Shown here: positions 16,451-24,985 of the stretch, in pieces
Layout of the letters: the number at the start of each line of letters is the position of its first letter
How positions within the stretch are numbered: position 1 is the stretch's first letter
Made by a program: the position numbers and the translations under genes
Assembly (NCBI RefSeq): GCF_004366375.1
Contig: NZ_SOEF01000014.1
Coordinates: 1-64,000 of the forward strand
DNA length: 64,000 bases
Direction: 5' to 3'
DNA from: Halanaerobium congolense
GTDB taxonomy: Bacteria; Bacillota; Halanaerobiia; Halanaerobiales; Halanaerobiaceae
The notes under the pieces: generated by a model
Seen by the model: only the letters and a program-made list of their open reading frames with translations
What the model was told of the DNA's origin: nothing
Databases searched by the model: none

Positions 16451-17989
16451 TTATTCTTCACTATTGCTGATTAACCAGGGTAAAATCACTCCATCAGGTG
16501 AAAAAACAGGCTCTATTTCAGTAATCCAGGCAGGTGTTTTAACTCCATGGGTGACCCAGATTCCAATCGAGTCGTCATTCATCAGCTGCTGCATTTTCTT
16601 GTAATTTTCAGCCCGCAGATTACTGTCCAGGGTAGTTTCAGCTTCCTGCCAGAGATTATCATATTCCTTATTTGACCAGTGGAACAAGTTCCACTTTCCA
16701 AGCTGTTCACTCAAATTCCACTGAAAATTATAGCCTGGATCAACAGTGTTGGTAAATCTGGCATAGGTAATATCATAACTTCCATCCTGCCAGCGGTCAA
16801 TTTTTGGTCCAACCTCCAGGGCTTCGATATTTAAATCAATATTAAAGCGTGATAACTGATCCTGAATTAGAGCTCCAATTAATCTTCTTTCTTCATTGGC
16901 GTCAGTTACATACTCCAGCTCAAGACCTTCTCCTTCGGGATAACCCGCTTCTGCCAGCAGATTCCAGACATAATCTTCTCCCACGTCTTCCAGCTTAAAA
17001 TCAGGAGCCTGCCAGTAACCGGTCATATCTTCAAGCAAAATTGAGTTGGCTCTTTCTGCCTTACCGGCAAAGGCTCCAATCAAAATTTCTTCTGGATTAA
17101 TTATATACCTTAAGGCTTCTCTTAGTTTCTTATTATTTAAGGGCTCCTTACTGGTATTAAAAGCAACATACTGAATTGCCAGGTCTGGATAAATTTCAGC
17201 CTCAAACTCTTCCATCTGACTTATCTGATCAAAATTATCAAGAGTAAGCTGTCCAATATCAATTTCTCCAGACTGTAAAGCCAGCTCCTGAGATGTAGGA
17301 TCCGACATCGGCATAAATACTATTTCACCATATTCAGCCCCTACCTCAAAATAATCATCATTTCTCTTTAGTGTTATATTATTGTTGACATCCCATTCTT
17401 CAAAAACATAAGGTCCAGTACCAATTGGGTTGCTGGCAAATTTTTCTCTTCCCATCTCTTCAACTGCCTTTTTGCTGACAATCAAACCGGCATTAAAAGG
17501 TAAGGTAGAAGTGAAAAGTCTTCCCATTGGCTGTGTCAAAATCAATTTAACTGTATACTGATTGATAACTTCAACTCGTTCCAGATTAATAAATGACTGT
17601 GCTTCTGGTGAATTTGCATCTTCTGCGATTATTCTTTCAAAAGAGAATTTAACATCTTCAGCAGTAAATTCTCCATAACCTTTATGGAACTGGATACCTT
17701 TTTTTAGCTGAAAAGTAATTTCTGTGTTATCTTCCGAAATCTCCCATTCTTCAGCCAGATCAGGTACTACCTCAAATGTTCCCGGCTTATATTTAACCAG
17801 CCCATTAAAAATTGAATTCATAACCGGCCAGTCAGATAAAACCCGCTGCAGATATGCCGGGTCAAGTGTCTGAGCCCTACCAGGTATAGCAATATTTAAA
17901 CTGTCATCCTGAGCAGCTGCCGGATTAGTTAAAAGTCCTAAACATAAAACAGTAATTATTAATAAATATATATATTTATTTTTTAACAT
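16451..17989 (-). CDS. Extracellular solute-binding protein, family 5
   Basis: 512 residues with a signal peptide (basic start, hydrophobic core, NPAAAQ cleavage region, no lipobox Cys) and the SBP family 5 body: LDPAYLQRVLSDWPVMNSIF, QFHKGYGEFTAEDVKFSFER and NPIGTGPYVFEEW. The start at 17989 is chosen for its AGGAGG 7 bases upstream; a longer reading to 18022 lacks one. It delivers peptides or a similar ligand to the DppBCDF-like transporter. Association with Rrf2 and glutaredoxin genes suggests a thiol compound or peptide ligand, which is speculation. Confidence 0.92.
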   Translation of the reverse strand: MLKNKYIYLLIITVLCLGLLTNPAAAQDDSLNIAIPGRAQTLDPAYLQRVLSDWPVMNSIFNGLVKYKPGTFEVVPDLAEEWEISEDNTEITFQLKKGIQFHKGYGEFTAEDVKFSFERIIAEDANSPEAQSFINLERVEVINQYTVKLILTQPMGRLFTSTLPFNAGLIVSKKAVEEMGREKFASNPIGTGPYVFEEWDVNNNITLKRNDDYFEVGAEYGEIVFMPMSDPTSQELALQSGEIDIGQLTLDNFDQISQMEEFEAEIYPDLAIQYVAFNTSKEPLNNKKLREALRYIINPEEILIGAFAGKAERANSILLEDMTGYWQAPDFKLEDVGEDYVWNLLAEAGYPEGEGLELEYVTDANEERRLIGALIQDQLSRFNIDLNIEALEVGPKIDRWQDGSYDITYARFTNTVDPGYNFQWNLSEQLGKWNLFHWSNKEYDNLWQEAETTLDSNLRAENYKKMQQLMNDDSIGIWVTHGVKTPAWITEIEPVFSPDGVILPWLISNSEE

Positions 17990-18066
17990 TTTGACCTCCT
18001 TCGATTCACTCTTCCTCCACAATACAAAAACTAATTTTAAATTTAAATATTTTCTTATCTCATTTC

Positions 18067-18390
18067 CTATCTATATTCTGGATTTGGATGATCGAAGCTG
18101 CAGCCTGCATCCCAGGCACTGCGCTGATTGCCGTGGACAGTAATTCCATCATTTCCCTTAAGCATCTTGGCCAGGTGCATTAAATTCCAGGTCATAAAAG
18201 TTGTATTTCTCTGGGTAAAATCATTTTCCAAATTTTTTTCCATAATTGCCTTTGCTACATCCATTAAACCTCTTGTGTTTGAGGTTTGAGGTGATTTTTT
18301 TAAAGTACAGTTGATAAATAAAGCCTTTAAATTAGAAAAATCTTCGGTATTTTCTTCACACAATTTAAGCTGCTTTTCATTTAATTCCAT
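18067..18390 (-). pseudogene. Flavodoxin-fold FMN reductase reduced to joined N- and C-terminal ends
   Basis: 107 residues in one open frame. The first 50 (LKALFINCTLKKSPQTSNTR) are the phosphate-binding start of an NADPH-dependent FMN reductase; the last 50 (TTFMTWNLMHLAKMLKGN and the HGNQRSAWDAG end) are its C-terminus. About 100 central residues, including the FMN-contact region, are gone, with the join near base 18230 in frame. It has a good ribosome binding site and a strong promoter with an Rrf2-type operator, so it is probably still transcribed as the first gene of the ABC/Rrf2 operon. Enzyme function is unlikely. Confidence 0.7.
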
Positions 18391-18406
18391 TTTCTGCCTC
18401 CTTTTT

Positions 18407-18472
18407 AACTTAGATATTAAATATCCGAGTTTATGTTAAACTAATTATAATACATTGATAATGAATTTACAA
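18407..18472 (-). promoter_or_regulatory. Promoter with Rrf2-type operator copy 2
   Basis: TTGTAA (18467-18472), 17-bp spacer, TATAAT (18444-18449), then a 25-bp palindrome (18407-18431) with half-sites AACTTAGAT and ATCCGAGTT, sharing 20 or so positions with the site at 10845-10869. It should drive the run from 18390 to 10970 that includes the Rrf2 gene. Confidence 0.65.
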
Positions 18473-18529
18473 GGAAAACTCTAATTCATAAATTAGATAT
18501 TCAATTTTATTTAGTTATCAGTAAAACTG

Positions 18530-19402
18530 CTAACTTTTACAGCATATAAGAGAGGTCAGTGGTAGTCCAGGAGAATCAGCAGCATCTCCTGCAGCATAAA
18601 CTCTGGGATTGGTTGTACTTTGGAGATACTCATTAACTTCAATTCCTTTTTTAGTATAAGCAATATTAGCTTTTTCTAAATCCAGATTAAAGATTTTTGG
18701 AGGTCTTCCAGCTGAATTAATAATCATTTCTGCTTCAAAAAAATCAAATTCTCCGCTGGTCTCTCCTTTAACCCGATAGCTATTGTCTAATTTCTCAATC
18801 CCGCAGACTTCTGTCTCCAGAACGAGATTAATTCCCAGCTCTTCAGTGACTTTAACCAAGTGGTCAACAATATCCTGCTCAAAGTTTTTCAATGGAGCTT
18901 GACTGTGGTGGACAATTGTCACTTCAGCACCACAGCGGGCAGCTATATGAGCAAATTCAAAGGCAATATAACCACCTCCAATAAAAAGTAGTGAATCCGG
19001 CATTTCCTTCATATTCAGAAAGTCTGTGCTGGTCTGCGCATATTCTGCTCCTGGAAATTCAAGTTCTCTCGGTTTAGCACCAGTGGCAATTGCTATTTTA
19101 TCGGCTCTAATTTTTTCCTGTCCGACCTGAAGAGTATTTTCAGAAAGAAAACGCGCTGTTTCATGGTACATAGCTATTCCTTTTTTCTTATAACCCGACT
19201 CGATCTTGGGTGGCATTTCATCTACAAATTTCTGCTTAAATTTCATCACATCTTCCCAACTTATCTCAGGCACCTGATCAATTCCTTTATCCAGAAGGTG
19301 ATCAGCATGATAGTGAACTTCAGTTGGACCAATTAACACTTTTTTTGGATCACAACCCCGAAGAGCACAGGTTCCACCATATGGTAGTTCATCAGCCAGA
19401 GC
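18530..19402 (-). pseudogene. FAD/NAD disulfide oxidoreductase (MerA/Gor-like), truncated at both ends
   Basis: The readable part starts at ALADELPYGGTCALRGCDPKK, the redox-active GGTCxxxGC motif of this superfamily, and runs through the NAD-binding motif IGGGYIAFEFA and the second FAD motif YAAGDAADS. The N-terminal FAD Rossmann motif is missing, and the C-terminus breaks off after GLPLTS, so the dimerisation domain is absent. Neither end has a sensible gene boundary. A MerR-type fragment lies next to it on the other strand, so a mercury or thiol-stress locus may have stood here. Confidence 0.65.
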
Positions 19403-19559
19403 TTGATGACAGCATTTACCAGTAAGATTTTCATTTAAACAGTTTCCTGTAATTGATTTCTCGGTATATTTTCTGATTTAAATATATTTGATAAGAGTCA
19501 TTCTCTTTAAATTCTTTCTCAACCAGGCTTTTTACTGTTACTATATTAACCTTTTTCCT

Positions 19560-19769
19560 AATGTTGAAACAGTTCTTTATTATGAACGGAAAAAACTAAT
19601 TCCTGAACCTCCAAGAAACAGCTCCAGGTACAGACAATACTCATCAAAGGAACTGAAACGCCTTAAGTTTATTAAGTCAGCTCAAAAATTAGGGTTATCC
19701 CTAAAAGAAATATCAGAAATTACTACCTTTAAAAGTATCAATCAACTGAATCTTTTATTCAATGAATAA
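19560..19769 (+). pseudogene. MerR-family regulator fragment
   Basis: NVETVLYYERKKLIPEP and RYRQYSSKELKRLKFIKSA are the wing and helix region of the MerR DNA-binding domain. The first helix-turn-helix is missing (the upstream residues are unrelated) and the C-terminal effector helix is cut after KSINQLN. It is divergent from the disulfide oxidoreductase remnant, an arrangement common in mer-type loci. Confidence 0.65.
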
Positions 19770-19953
19770 GATTCTCTATTGTTTCTGGAAAATAAGCGTG
19801 CCATGCAAACCACATAACATCATAAACAACCACTTCTATTAACTCATCCTCTTCTTTAACAAAAACTTTAACTGTATCCAAACTGCTGTCATAACGGGCT
19901 ATAAATTGCTCAGCTTCTATATCAAACTCAACTTCTTTTTCCATCCGAACCAT
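19759..19953 (-). pseudogene. Short C-terminal fragment resembling DUF3179
   Basis: 64 residues; the end VVVYDVMWFAWHAYFPET resembles the conserved C-terminal WFAWxAFxPxT signature of DUF3179 proteins. The rest of such a protein, around 300 residues, is missing, and no good ribosome site precedes it. Its end overlaps the MerR fragment by 11 bases. Confidence 0.4.
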
Positions 19954-20059
19954 GGGTTTTAAAAAAGCGAAATTTATATTTTTATATTCTCCAGCAGTTC
20001 AATTTTATTCTGATTTGAGCCTTTAAACTTCCAGTTTGCTATTTAAGATTATTGAAAAT

Positions 20060-20410
20060 TTAAATATTAACTCCAAATCTCTGCAGGATAAAGACCATTC
20101 CAAAATATACAACAATCATAATTATCGTTGAAATAGCTAATGAAAGATAAAAATTTAGGTCAGTATTTAATAATAATGGCAGTACTACAAAAAAAGATAA
20201 GGATGGAATAACCATCCAGAAAACATTCCTTGATAACTGAGCTACCTGAGTTTTACTCTCAGTATCTATATAAAGCCAGATGATTCCCAAATAAGAAACC
20301 AGGGGAAGTGATGCTAAAACCGCTCCCAGAAGTGAACTTCTTTTAGAAACTTCTGACACAGCTACAATTATAACTGCTGAAATTATAGTTTTAAAGATTA
20401 AATAAGCCAT
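20060..20410 (-). CDS. DUF3147-like small membrane protein
   Basis: 116 residues, four predicted membrane helices (about 2-20, 26-48, 60-82, 86-110) with a conserved-looking SSLLGAVLASLPLVSYLGIIW segment read in parts as in DUF3147. No catalytic residues are apparent and the function is unknown. It stands alone on the minus strand among gene remnants. Confidence 0.75.
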   Translation of the reverse strand: MAYLIFKTIISAVIIVAVSEVSKRSSLLGAVLASLPLVSYLGIIWLYIDTESKTQVAQLSRNVFWMVIPSLSFFVVLPLLLNTDLNFYLSLAISTIIMIVVYFGMVFILQRFGVNI

Positions 20411-20439
20411 CAGTATCTACCCCTCATTTCTATTTTAAT

Positions 20440-20526
20440 TTAGCTTCTTTTGAAATTTTCTTTAATTGATTTTCTATTTGCTACCCCCATAATTATTCCC
20501 TTTTTGCCTGACATTAATTCAGCCAT
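20440..20526 (-). pseudogene. N-terminal stub of enoyl-ACP reductase FabI
   Basis: 28 residues beginning MAELMSGKKGIIMGVANRKS, the start of FabI with its NAD-binding glycine region, then a few unrelated residues and a stop. A good GGGAGG site precedes the ATG. The remaining 230 residues or so are absent. Confidence 0.6.
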
Positions 20527-20892
20527 CATAATTACCTCCCAAAATAAATTGATTTATTTTTAAATTGAAATTTTATAATTCTATATTTAATATAATTCAT
20601 TCAAAACAGAAGTATACCTTCAATTTCTTCAAATTAAATTTTTTAAAATTTATTGATATCTATTTTACTATTTATTTCACCATTAATATTTAAATATTCT
20701 ATTCTTTTTTTATTTTTTGTCATCTAATTTATCAGATATAAATAAAACCCCAGGAAAACTCCATTATCTACTAAAAAATGAAGTTTCTCTGAGGTTGAAT
20801 CATCTCCAATTACGATGATCTTATATTAAATTTTCTACTTAAATAAATCTTAGCCTCTATTATTAGCTAAAGCACATAAGTTAATACAAATC
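20527..20892. other. Intergenic region without a recognisable gene
   Basis: AT-rich sequence between the fabI stub and the oxidoreductase gene. Apart from the terminator at 20741-20796 I see nothing that can be supported. Confidence 0.5.
20741..20796 (-). terminator. Long-hairpin terminator of the oxidoreductase gene
   Basis: Minus strand: AACCTCAG pairs with CTGGGGTT and the inner arms continue pairing (GAAACTTCATT with AATGGAGTTTTC, one bulge), then TTTATTT. The ends resemble the terminator at 22239-22266. Confidence 0.65.
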
Positions 20893-21831
20893 TTATGAAC
20901 TAACTTCAATAACAATTTTCCCTCTGGCATGATGAGTTTCACTTAATTCATGAGCTTCCTTTAAACCTTGATCTGTAAATGGAAATACTGTTCCTACAAC
21001 AGGTTTTAAAGTTTGATTTTCCATCATTTCAGCAAGTGCTGCAAGCTCTTTGCCATCAGGTATTAACCAGTGAAATTTAGTTTTAACATTAAGTTTTTCT
21101 GCTTTTTCCTGATCAGGCTCTTCAACAATTGAAACAAGCATTCCTCCATTTTTAAGAATAGTTAAGCTTTTATCTTGGATTTCTCCCCCGAGAGTATCAA
21201 TAACCAGATCATAATCTTCAAGTACTTCAGAGAAATCCTCTTTTGTATAATCAATGACCTCATCAGCTCCCAGGGATTTTAGAAAATCTACATTCTTTGT
21301 ACTTGCTGTAGTAGCAACATAGGCACCCATATTTTTTGCTATTTGAATAGCAAAACTTCCAACTCCACCGGCACCAGCATGAATCAATACCTTGTCCCCT
21401 GAATCCAAATTACCAACATCCACAAGAATTTGATAAGCAGTTAGTCCTGCAAGGGGGACCGCAGCGGCTTCTTTAAAACTAATATTTTCTGGCATTTTTG
21501 CGACCAGATCCTCTTTTGCTGTAGTATATTCAGCATAAGTTCCTCGATTTGTAAGTTCGGGTCTAACAAAAACTCGATCACCTTTTTGAAGAGAATCTAC
21601 ATTTTTCCCAACTTTCTCTACTATTCCAGCTGCATCCCAACCTAAAACAATAGGGAAGTCAAATGGAAATTTTTCCTTAAGATAGCCATATCTTAACTTC
21701 CAATCAATAGGATTAATTCCTACTGCGTGTATTTCAATTAAAACTTCATCAGAATCTGGTTCTGGTTTTGACAATTCTTTTTCTTTTAATTTATCTTTAT
21801 CTCCATACTGGTCAATGACAATTGCTTTCAT
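20893..21831 (-). CDS. NAD(P)H-dependent quinone oxidoreductase-like MDR protein
   Basis: 312 residues of the medium-chain dehydrogenase/reductase fold: N-terminal GroES-like part (about 1-120), then a Rossmann domain with AGAGGVGSFAIQIAK. No zinc-binding Cys cluster is present, which fits the quinone oxidoreductase branch. It probably reduces quinones or enones with NADPH. The start at 21831 is chosen because AGAGG lies 9 bases upstream of the ATG. It stands alone on the minus strand with a terminator behind it. Confidence 0.9.
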   Translation of the reverse strand: MKAIVIDQYGDKDKLKEKELSKPEPDSDEVLIEIHAVGINPIDWKLRYGYLKEKFPFDFPIVLGWDAAGIVEKVGKNVDSLQKGDRVFVRPELTNRGTYAEYTTAKEDLVAKMPENISFKEAAAVPLAGLTAYQILVDVGNLDSGDKVLIHAGAGGVGSFAIQIAKNMGAYVATTASTKNVDFLKSLGADEVIDYTKEDFSEVLEDYDLVIDTLGGEIQDKSLTILKNGGMLVSIVEEPDQEKAEKLNVKTKFHWLIPDGKELAALAEMMENQTLKPVVGTVFPFTDQGLKEAHELSETHHARGKIVIEVSS

Positions 21832-22039
21832 TATTAACACCCTCTTTTAATTAATTTAATAGAATATTATGTCTAATTTCCTGAATATATATTATTTATT
21901 TCTATAACTAATGTTAATAATAAAATATAATAAATTTTAATAATAGTAATTAGTAAACAAAAGACAATTCTAATTTTGATAACTTATTCTTATGATTGTG
22001 ATTTAGACTTTTGAAACTTTCTTTAAATGAATATCTTTT

Positions 22040-22182
22040 TTCATATTCCCAGTGGCCAAATTCGCTACGATCATTAACGCTTTCAGGCCGTTCTTCAATG
22101 CTGGTACCCAGTTTCTTTTTATTCTGTTTAGCACGGTTGGACTTTAAAGATCGCTTTAGTTTCAGTGGTAAATCAATGTTTT
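22040..22182 (-). mobile_element. IS30-family transposase fragment
   Basis: The minus strand reads LGTSIEERPESVNDRSEFGHWE, here given in part (SIEERPESVNDRSEFGHWE), the segment leading into the first catalytic region of IS30 transposases, preceded by a basic KLKRSLKSNRAKQNKKK stretch. The flanking parts are out of frame or absent, so it is inactive. No terminal repeats could be identified. The remaining sequence between 21832 and 22290 holds only this and a terminator. Confidence 0.7.
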
Positions 22183-22238
22183 TAATTCATTTTTTTCTTC
22201 TTTTCTTTGCCTGAATCCAATAACATATTTTTTCTAAA

Positions 22239-22266
22239 CTAAAACCCCAGACATAATATCTGAGGC
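22239..22266 (-). terminator. Intrinsic terminator after the YczE-like gene
   Basis: Minus strand stem CCTCAGA/TCTGGGG (one G-U pair) with a 7-base loop and TTTT. Confidence 0.65.
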
Positions 22267-22290
22267 CAAAAATTTATTTTTAACTGTCTT

Positions 22291-22941
22291 TTATTTAATA
22301 GTATCCAAAATTTTATTAAAAGTTTTGGCAAATGTTTCGTGTTCTACTTCAGATGGCTTAAAATTAAATAAATTAAAAATAAGATCTATGCAGAGTCCTA
22401 TTCCAAAAGCAGCAATAACAGTTCCTAAACCAACCGGCCCTCCCAAAAGCCACCCTGACAAAACTACTGCAGCTTCCATTATTGCTTTTGAAAATCCTGA
22501 AGAAAAACCTGTTTTCTTTTCTATAGCCACCATCAAACTATCTCTTGGACCTGCGCCAAAACCGGAAGATATATAAAAATATGTTGCAGCTGCAATAATA
22601 AACAAACCTAAGAATAAAAATGGAACTCCAAAATAAAATCTCTTAATATGAGGAATAAAATCAACAAATATAATCATATCCATAAATGTACCTATCATCA
22701 GCATATTAAAAAGTGTACCTAAACCAAGTTTTTCCCCCATCAAAAGTACCAATACACAGATTAAAAAGCCAACTATTATAGATATTTGTCCAATTGTAAA
22801 TCCTGAAATATTTGCTATTCCTTTATGAAAAACTTCCCAGGGAGCAAAACCTATATTGGCATTCATTGTAACAACTATCCCAAGGGCATAAAGAAATAAA
22901 CCAAAAAATAATCTTAACATTCTAATTGAAAAGTTATACAT
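22291..22941 (-). CDS. YczE/YitT-type multi-pass membrane protein
   Basis: 216 residues with about five to six membrane helices and the conserved NIGFAPWEVFHKGIA and SSGFGAGPRDSLMVA segments found in the YczE/YyaS/YitT family. Function is unknown; members are often beside regulators or transport genes. The ATG at 22941 has AGGAG 7 bases upstream; a GTG five codons earlier overlaps that site and is less likely. It follows the HD-domain gene by 44 bases. Confidence 0.85.
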   Translation of the reverse strand: MYNFSIRMLRLFFGLFLYALGIVVTMNANIGFAPWEVFHKGIANISGFTIGQISIIVGFLICVLVLLMGEKLGLGTLFNMLMIGTFMDMIIFVDFIPHIKRFYFGVPFLFLGLFIIAAATYFYISSGFGAGPRDSLMVAIEKKTGFSSGFSKAIMEAAVVLSGWLLGGPVGLGTVIAAFGIGLCIDLIFNLFNFKPSEVEHETFAKTFNKILDTIK

Positions 22942-22985
22942 ACATGATCTCCTCACATTTTTTGAACTTACTTTATCTTTAAGTA

Positions 22986-23705
22986 TTATTTATTACTTAA
23001 TTCTGCTTCAATATCTTCTTTTTTGGTTGCTATAGAATCAGCCAAATGAAGCAATCTTACATCAGGATAAAGTTCTTCCGCTTTTGATCTTTTTCGTTCA
23101 TCAAAAGGGCCATAAGGTCCCATATGATAAGTTATAGCAAGCACATCTCTTTCATCAAGTTCAATAAACTTTGAAGCCTCTAAAATAGCTCTCATAGAAT
23201 GATTTAAAGGTAAGTTGTTTTCATTATAATTCCAGTCACTTCTCACATCAGGGGGAGCAATATTTCTACCATCTTTAAACCATTTAATTAAATCACTGGC
23301 ATATTCCTTAGAAATAATAAACTCCTTATTTTCTACATACCTGTCAAGTCCATAAGTATTATACAAATCCATATTATCCCTGACCAAACTTCTTAAAAAA
23401 TTATTCTGCCCCTCAGTAATAGTATTCTGCATTTCCGATGTATAGGCAAAACATTTTTCAAGATCATGTATTGAAGCCTGGATGATCATATTTTCTTTAG
23501 GAATACCCGCGTTTATTTCTTCATTTAATTTTAGATATTCTTTTTTAACATTTTCGGTGTGCTCCAACAAACCACCAGTAACATTTAAATGATGTCTGAT
23601 GCTTGCCGGCTTATCATAAAACTCAATTTCTTTTAAATAAGATAAAAGATCTTCTATACCATTTTTTCCTGTCTTTTTCAAATCAGCAATAAACTTTTCT
23701 TTCAT
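22986..23705 (-). CDS. HD-domain superfamily protein
   Basis: 239 residues with the metal-binding pattern of HD hydrolases: HH (38-39), EHTENV, the ASIHDLEK doublet near residue 80, and a later H in LAITYHMGPYG. Typical activity is phosphohydrolysis of nucleotides or RNA ends, but the substrate is unclear. It is separated by 159 bases from the dehydrogenase gene upstream, so it may or may not belong to the SAM-riboswitch operon. Confidence 0.75.
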   Translation of the reverse strand: MKEKFIADLKKTGKNGIEDLLSYLKEIEFYDKPASIRHHLNVTGGLLEHTENVKKEYLKLNEEINAGIPKENMIIQASIHDLEKCFAYTSEMQNTITEGQNNFLRSLVRDNMDLYNTYGLDRYVENKEFIISKEYASDLIKWFKDGRNIAPPDVRSDWNYNENNLPLNHSMRAILEASKFIELDERDVLAITYHMGPYGPFDERKRSKAEELYPDVRLLHLADSIATKKEDIEAELSNK

Positions 23706-23864
23706 TTTTGCACCTTCCTATATACTAACATTTGCTTATTTTTTATTAATTTCATCTATCAAATTTTAACATTTAATAAGCAATAAAACAAGGTCTTTCA
23801 AGAAAGAATATTGGTTAAAAGATTAAATTCAAAGTGGAAGGAGATCATTTCCTAATAATTTATT

Positions 23865-24959
23865 TTATTGTTCAAGAAATTTTTTAGCTTTAAGATCAAC
23901 ATTTTTAATAGCTTCTAAAACATCTTCTTCTGTTACTTTAAAAGAAAGATTATGAATAGATTCCTCTGGTGCACAGCTTTTAGCAGCAGCTTTTGCTAAA
24001 TCATTATTGTCTGCATTTGCTAGGCCCAGTTGAGCTAAAGTAATAGGTTGTTCTAAATTGTTAAGCAGAACTAATAATTCAGCAAATTCTGCTTCATTAT
24101 CTTCTAATTCTAACTGTACTAAAGTACCAAAGGCAACTTTTTCCCCATGTAGTAAATCATGGGTTTCAGAAAGGGCTGTTAAGCCATTATGAACAGCGTG
24201 AGCGGCTGCAATACGACAATTATCACCGCCTATACCACCAACCATTCCTCCCAGTGCAACTATACTGTCAACTATTTTTTCAACGGCTTTAGTCGGTTTT
24301 TTTTCTTCCATATCTTCTGCAGCCTGAACACCAAATTCAAATAGGATATCTTTGCACTCTTCAGCAATTTTTAGAGCTGCCCTTGTTGGACTGTTTTTTT
24401 CTTTATCTGCTGCAGAAGCCCGTGCTTCGTAAAATTTAACAACTGTGTCAGCGATTCCAGCTTTAAAATAATTCAACGGTGAATTAGCAATAACTTCAGT
24501 ATCTACTAAAACAAGTGCCGGACTATATTGAAAAATAATGTATTCTTCAAAACTACCATTTTCATCATAAAAAACTGATAAGGGAGTCCAAGCAGCACAA
24601 TTAGAGGCAATGGTTGGAATAGTAATTAATTTTCGCTTAGAATATGCAGCTGCAGCCTTAGCAGTATCAATTGCTTTTCCACCCCCAATACCTATGATTA
24701 AATCAAAATTTTCTGCTTCAACTAAAGAAGCTATTCGCTGAGCCTCTTTTTTGGTAACCTCTCCTCCAAAAACTTCCTCTTTAAATTCAATCTTATTTTC
24801 TGTTAGACTCTGATGTAGTTTTTCTCTGACTATCTCTAATGTAGTATTATCTCCAACCAGTAAGGCTTTTTTTCCTAACGGAGCAATATGATTACCGGCT
24901 TCTATTAAAATATTTTTTTCTTGAAGATATCGATTAGGAGAACCCATTACTAAATGCAT
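23865..24959 (-). CDS. Iron-containing alcohol dehydrogenase family, HcxA/GldA-like 2-oxoacid reductase candidate
   Basis: 364 residues of the glycerol-dehydrogenase branch: NAD-binding IGGGKAIDTAK (91-101), metal ligands D171, H254 and H271 all in place. In E. coli a homologous pair, ybdH (hcxA, a 2-hydroxyacid dehydrogenase) and ybdL (methionine aminotransferase), is adjacent; the same pairing occurs here, 26 bases after an aminotransferase and under a SAM riboswitch. I therefore favour reduction of the methionine-derived 2-oxoacid over glycerol oxidation. That substrate is inference. Confidence 0.85.
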   Translation of the reverse strand: MHLVMGSPNRYLQEKNILIEAGNHIAPLGKKALLVGDNTTLEIVREKLHQSLTENKIEFKEEVFGGEVTKKEAQRIASLVEAENFDLIIGIGGGKAIDTAKAAAAYSKRKLITIPTIASNCAAWTPLSVFYDENGSFEEYIIFQYSPALVLVDTEVIANSPLNYFKAGIADTVVKFYEARASAADKEKNSPTRAALKIAEECKDILFEFGVQAAEDMEEKKPTKAVEKIVDSIVALGGMVGGIGGDNCRIAAAHAVHNGLTALSETHDLLHGEKVAFGTLVQLELEDNEAEFAELLVLLNNLEQPITLAQLGLANADNNDLAKAAAKSCAPEESIHNLSFKVTEEDVLEAIKNVDLKAKKFLEQ

Positions 24960-24985
24960 ATTAAAAACACTTCCTTTATTTAATA

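Noticed and set aside
22011-22214. Plus-strand 67-residue open frame
   Set aside because: No ribosome binding site; it is antisense to the IS30 transposase fragment, which explains the open frame.
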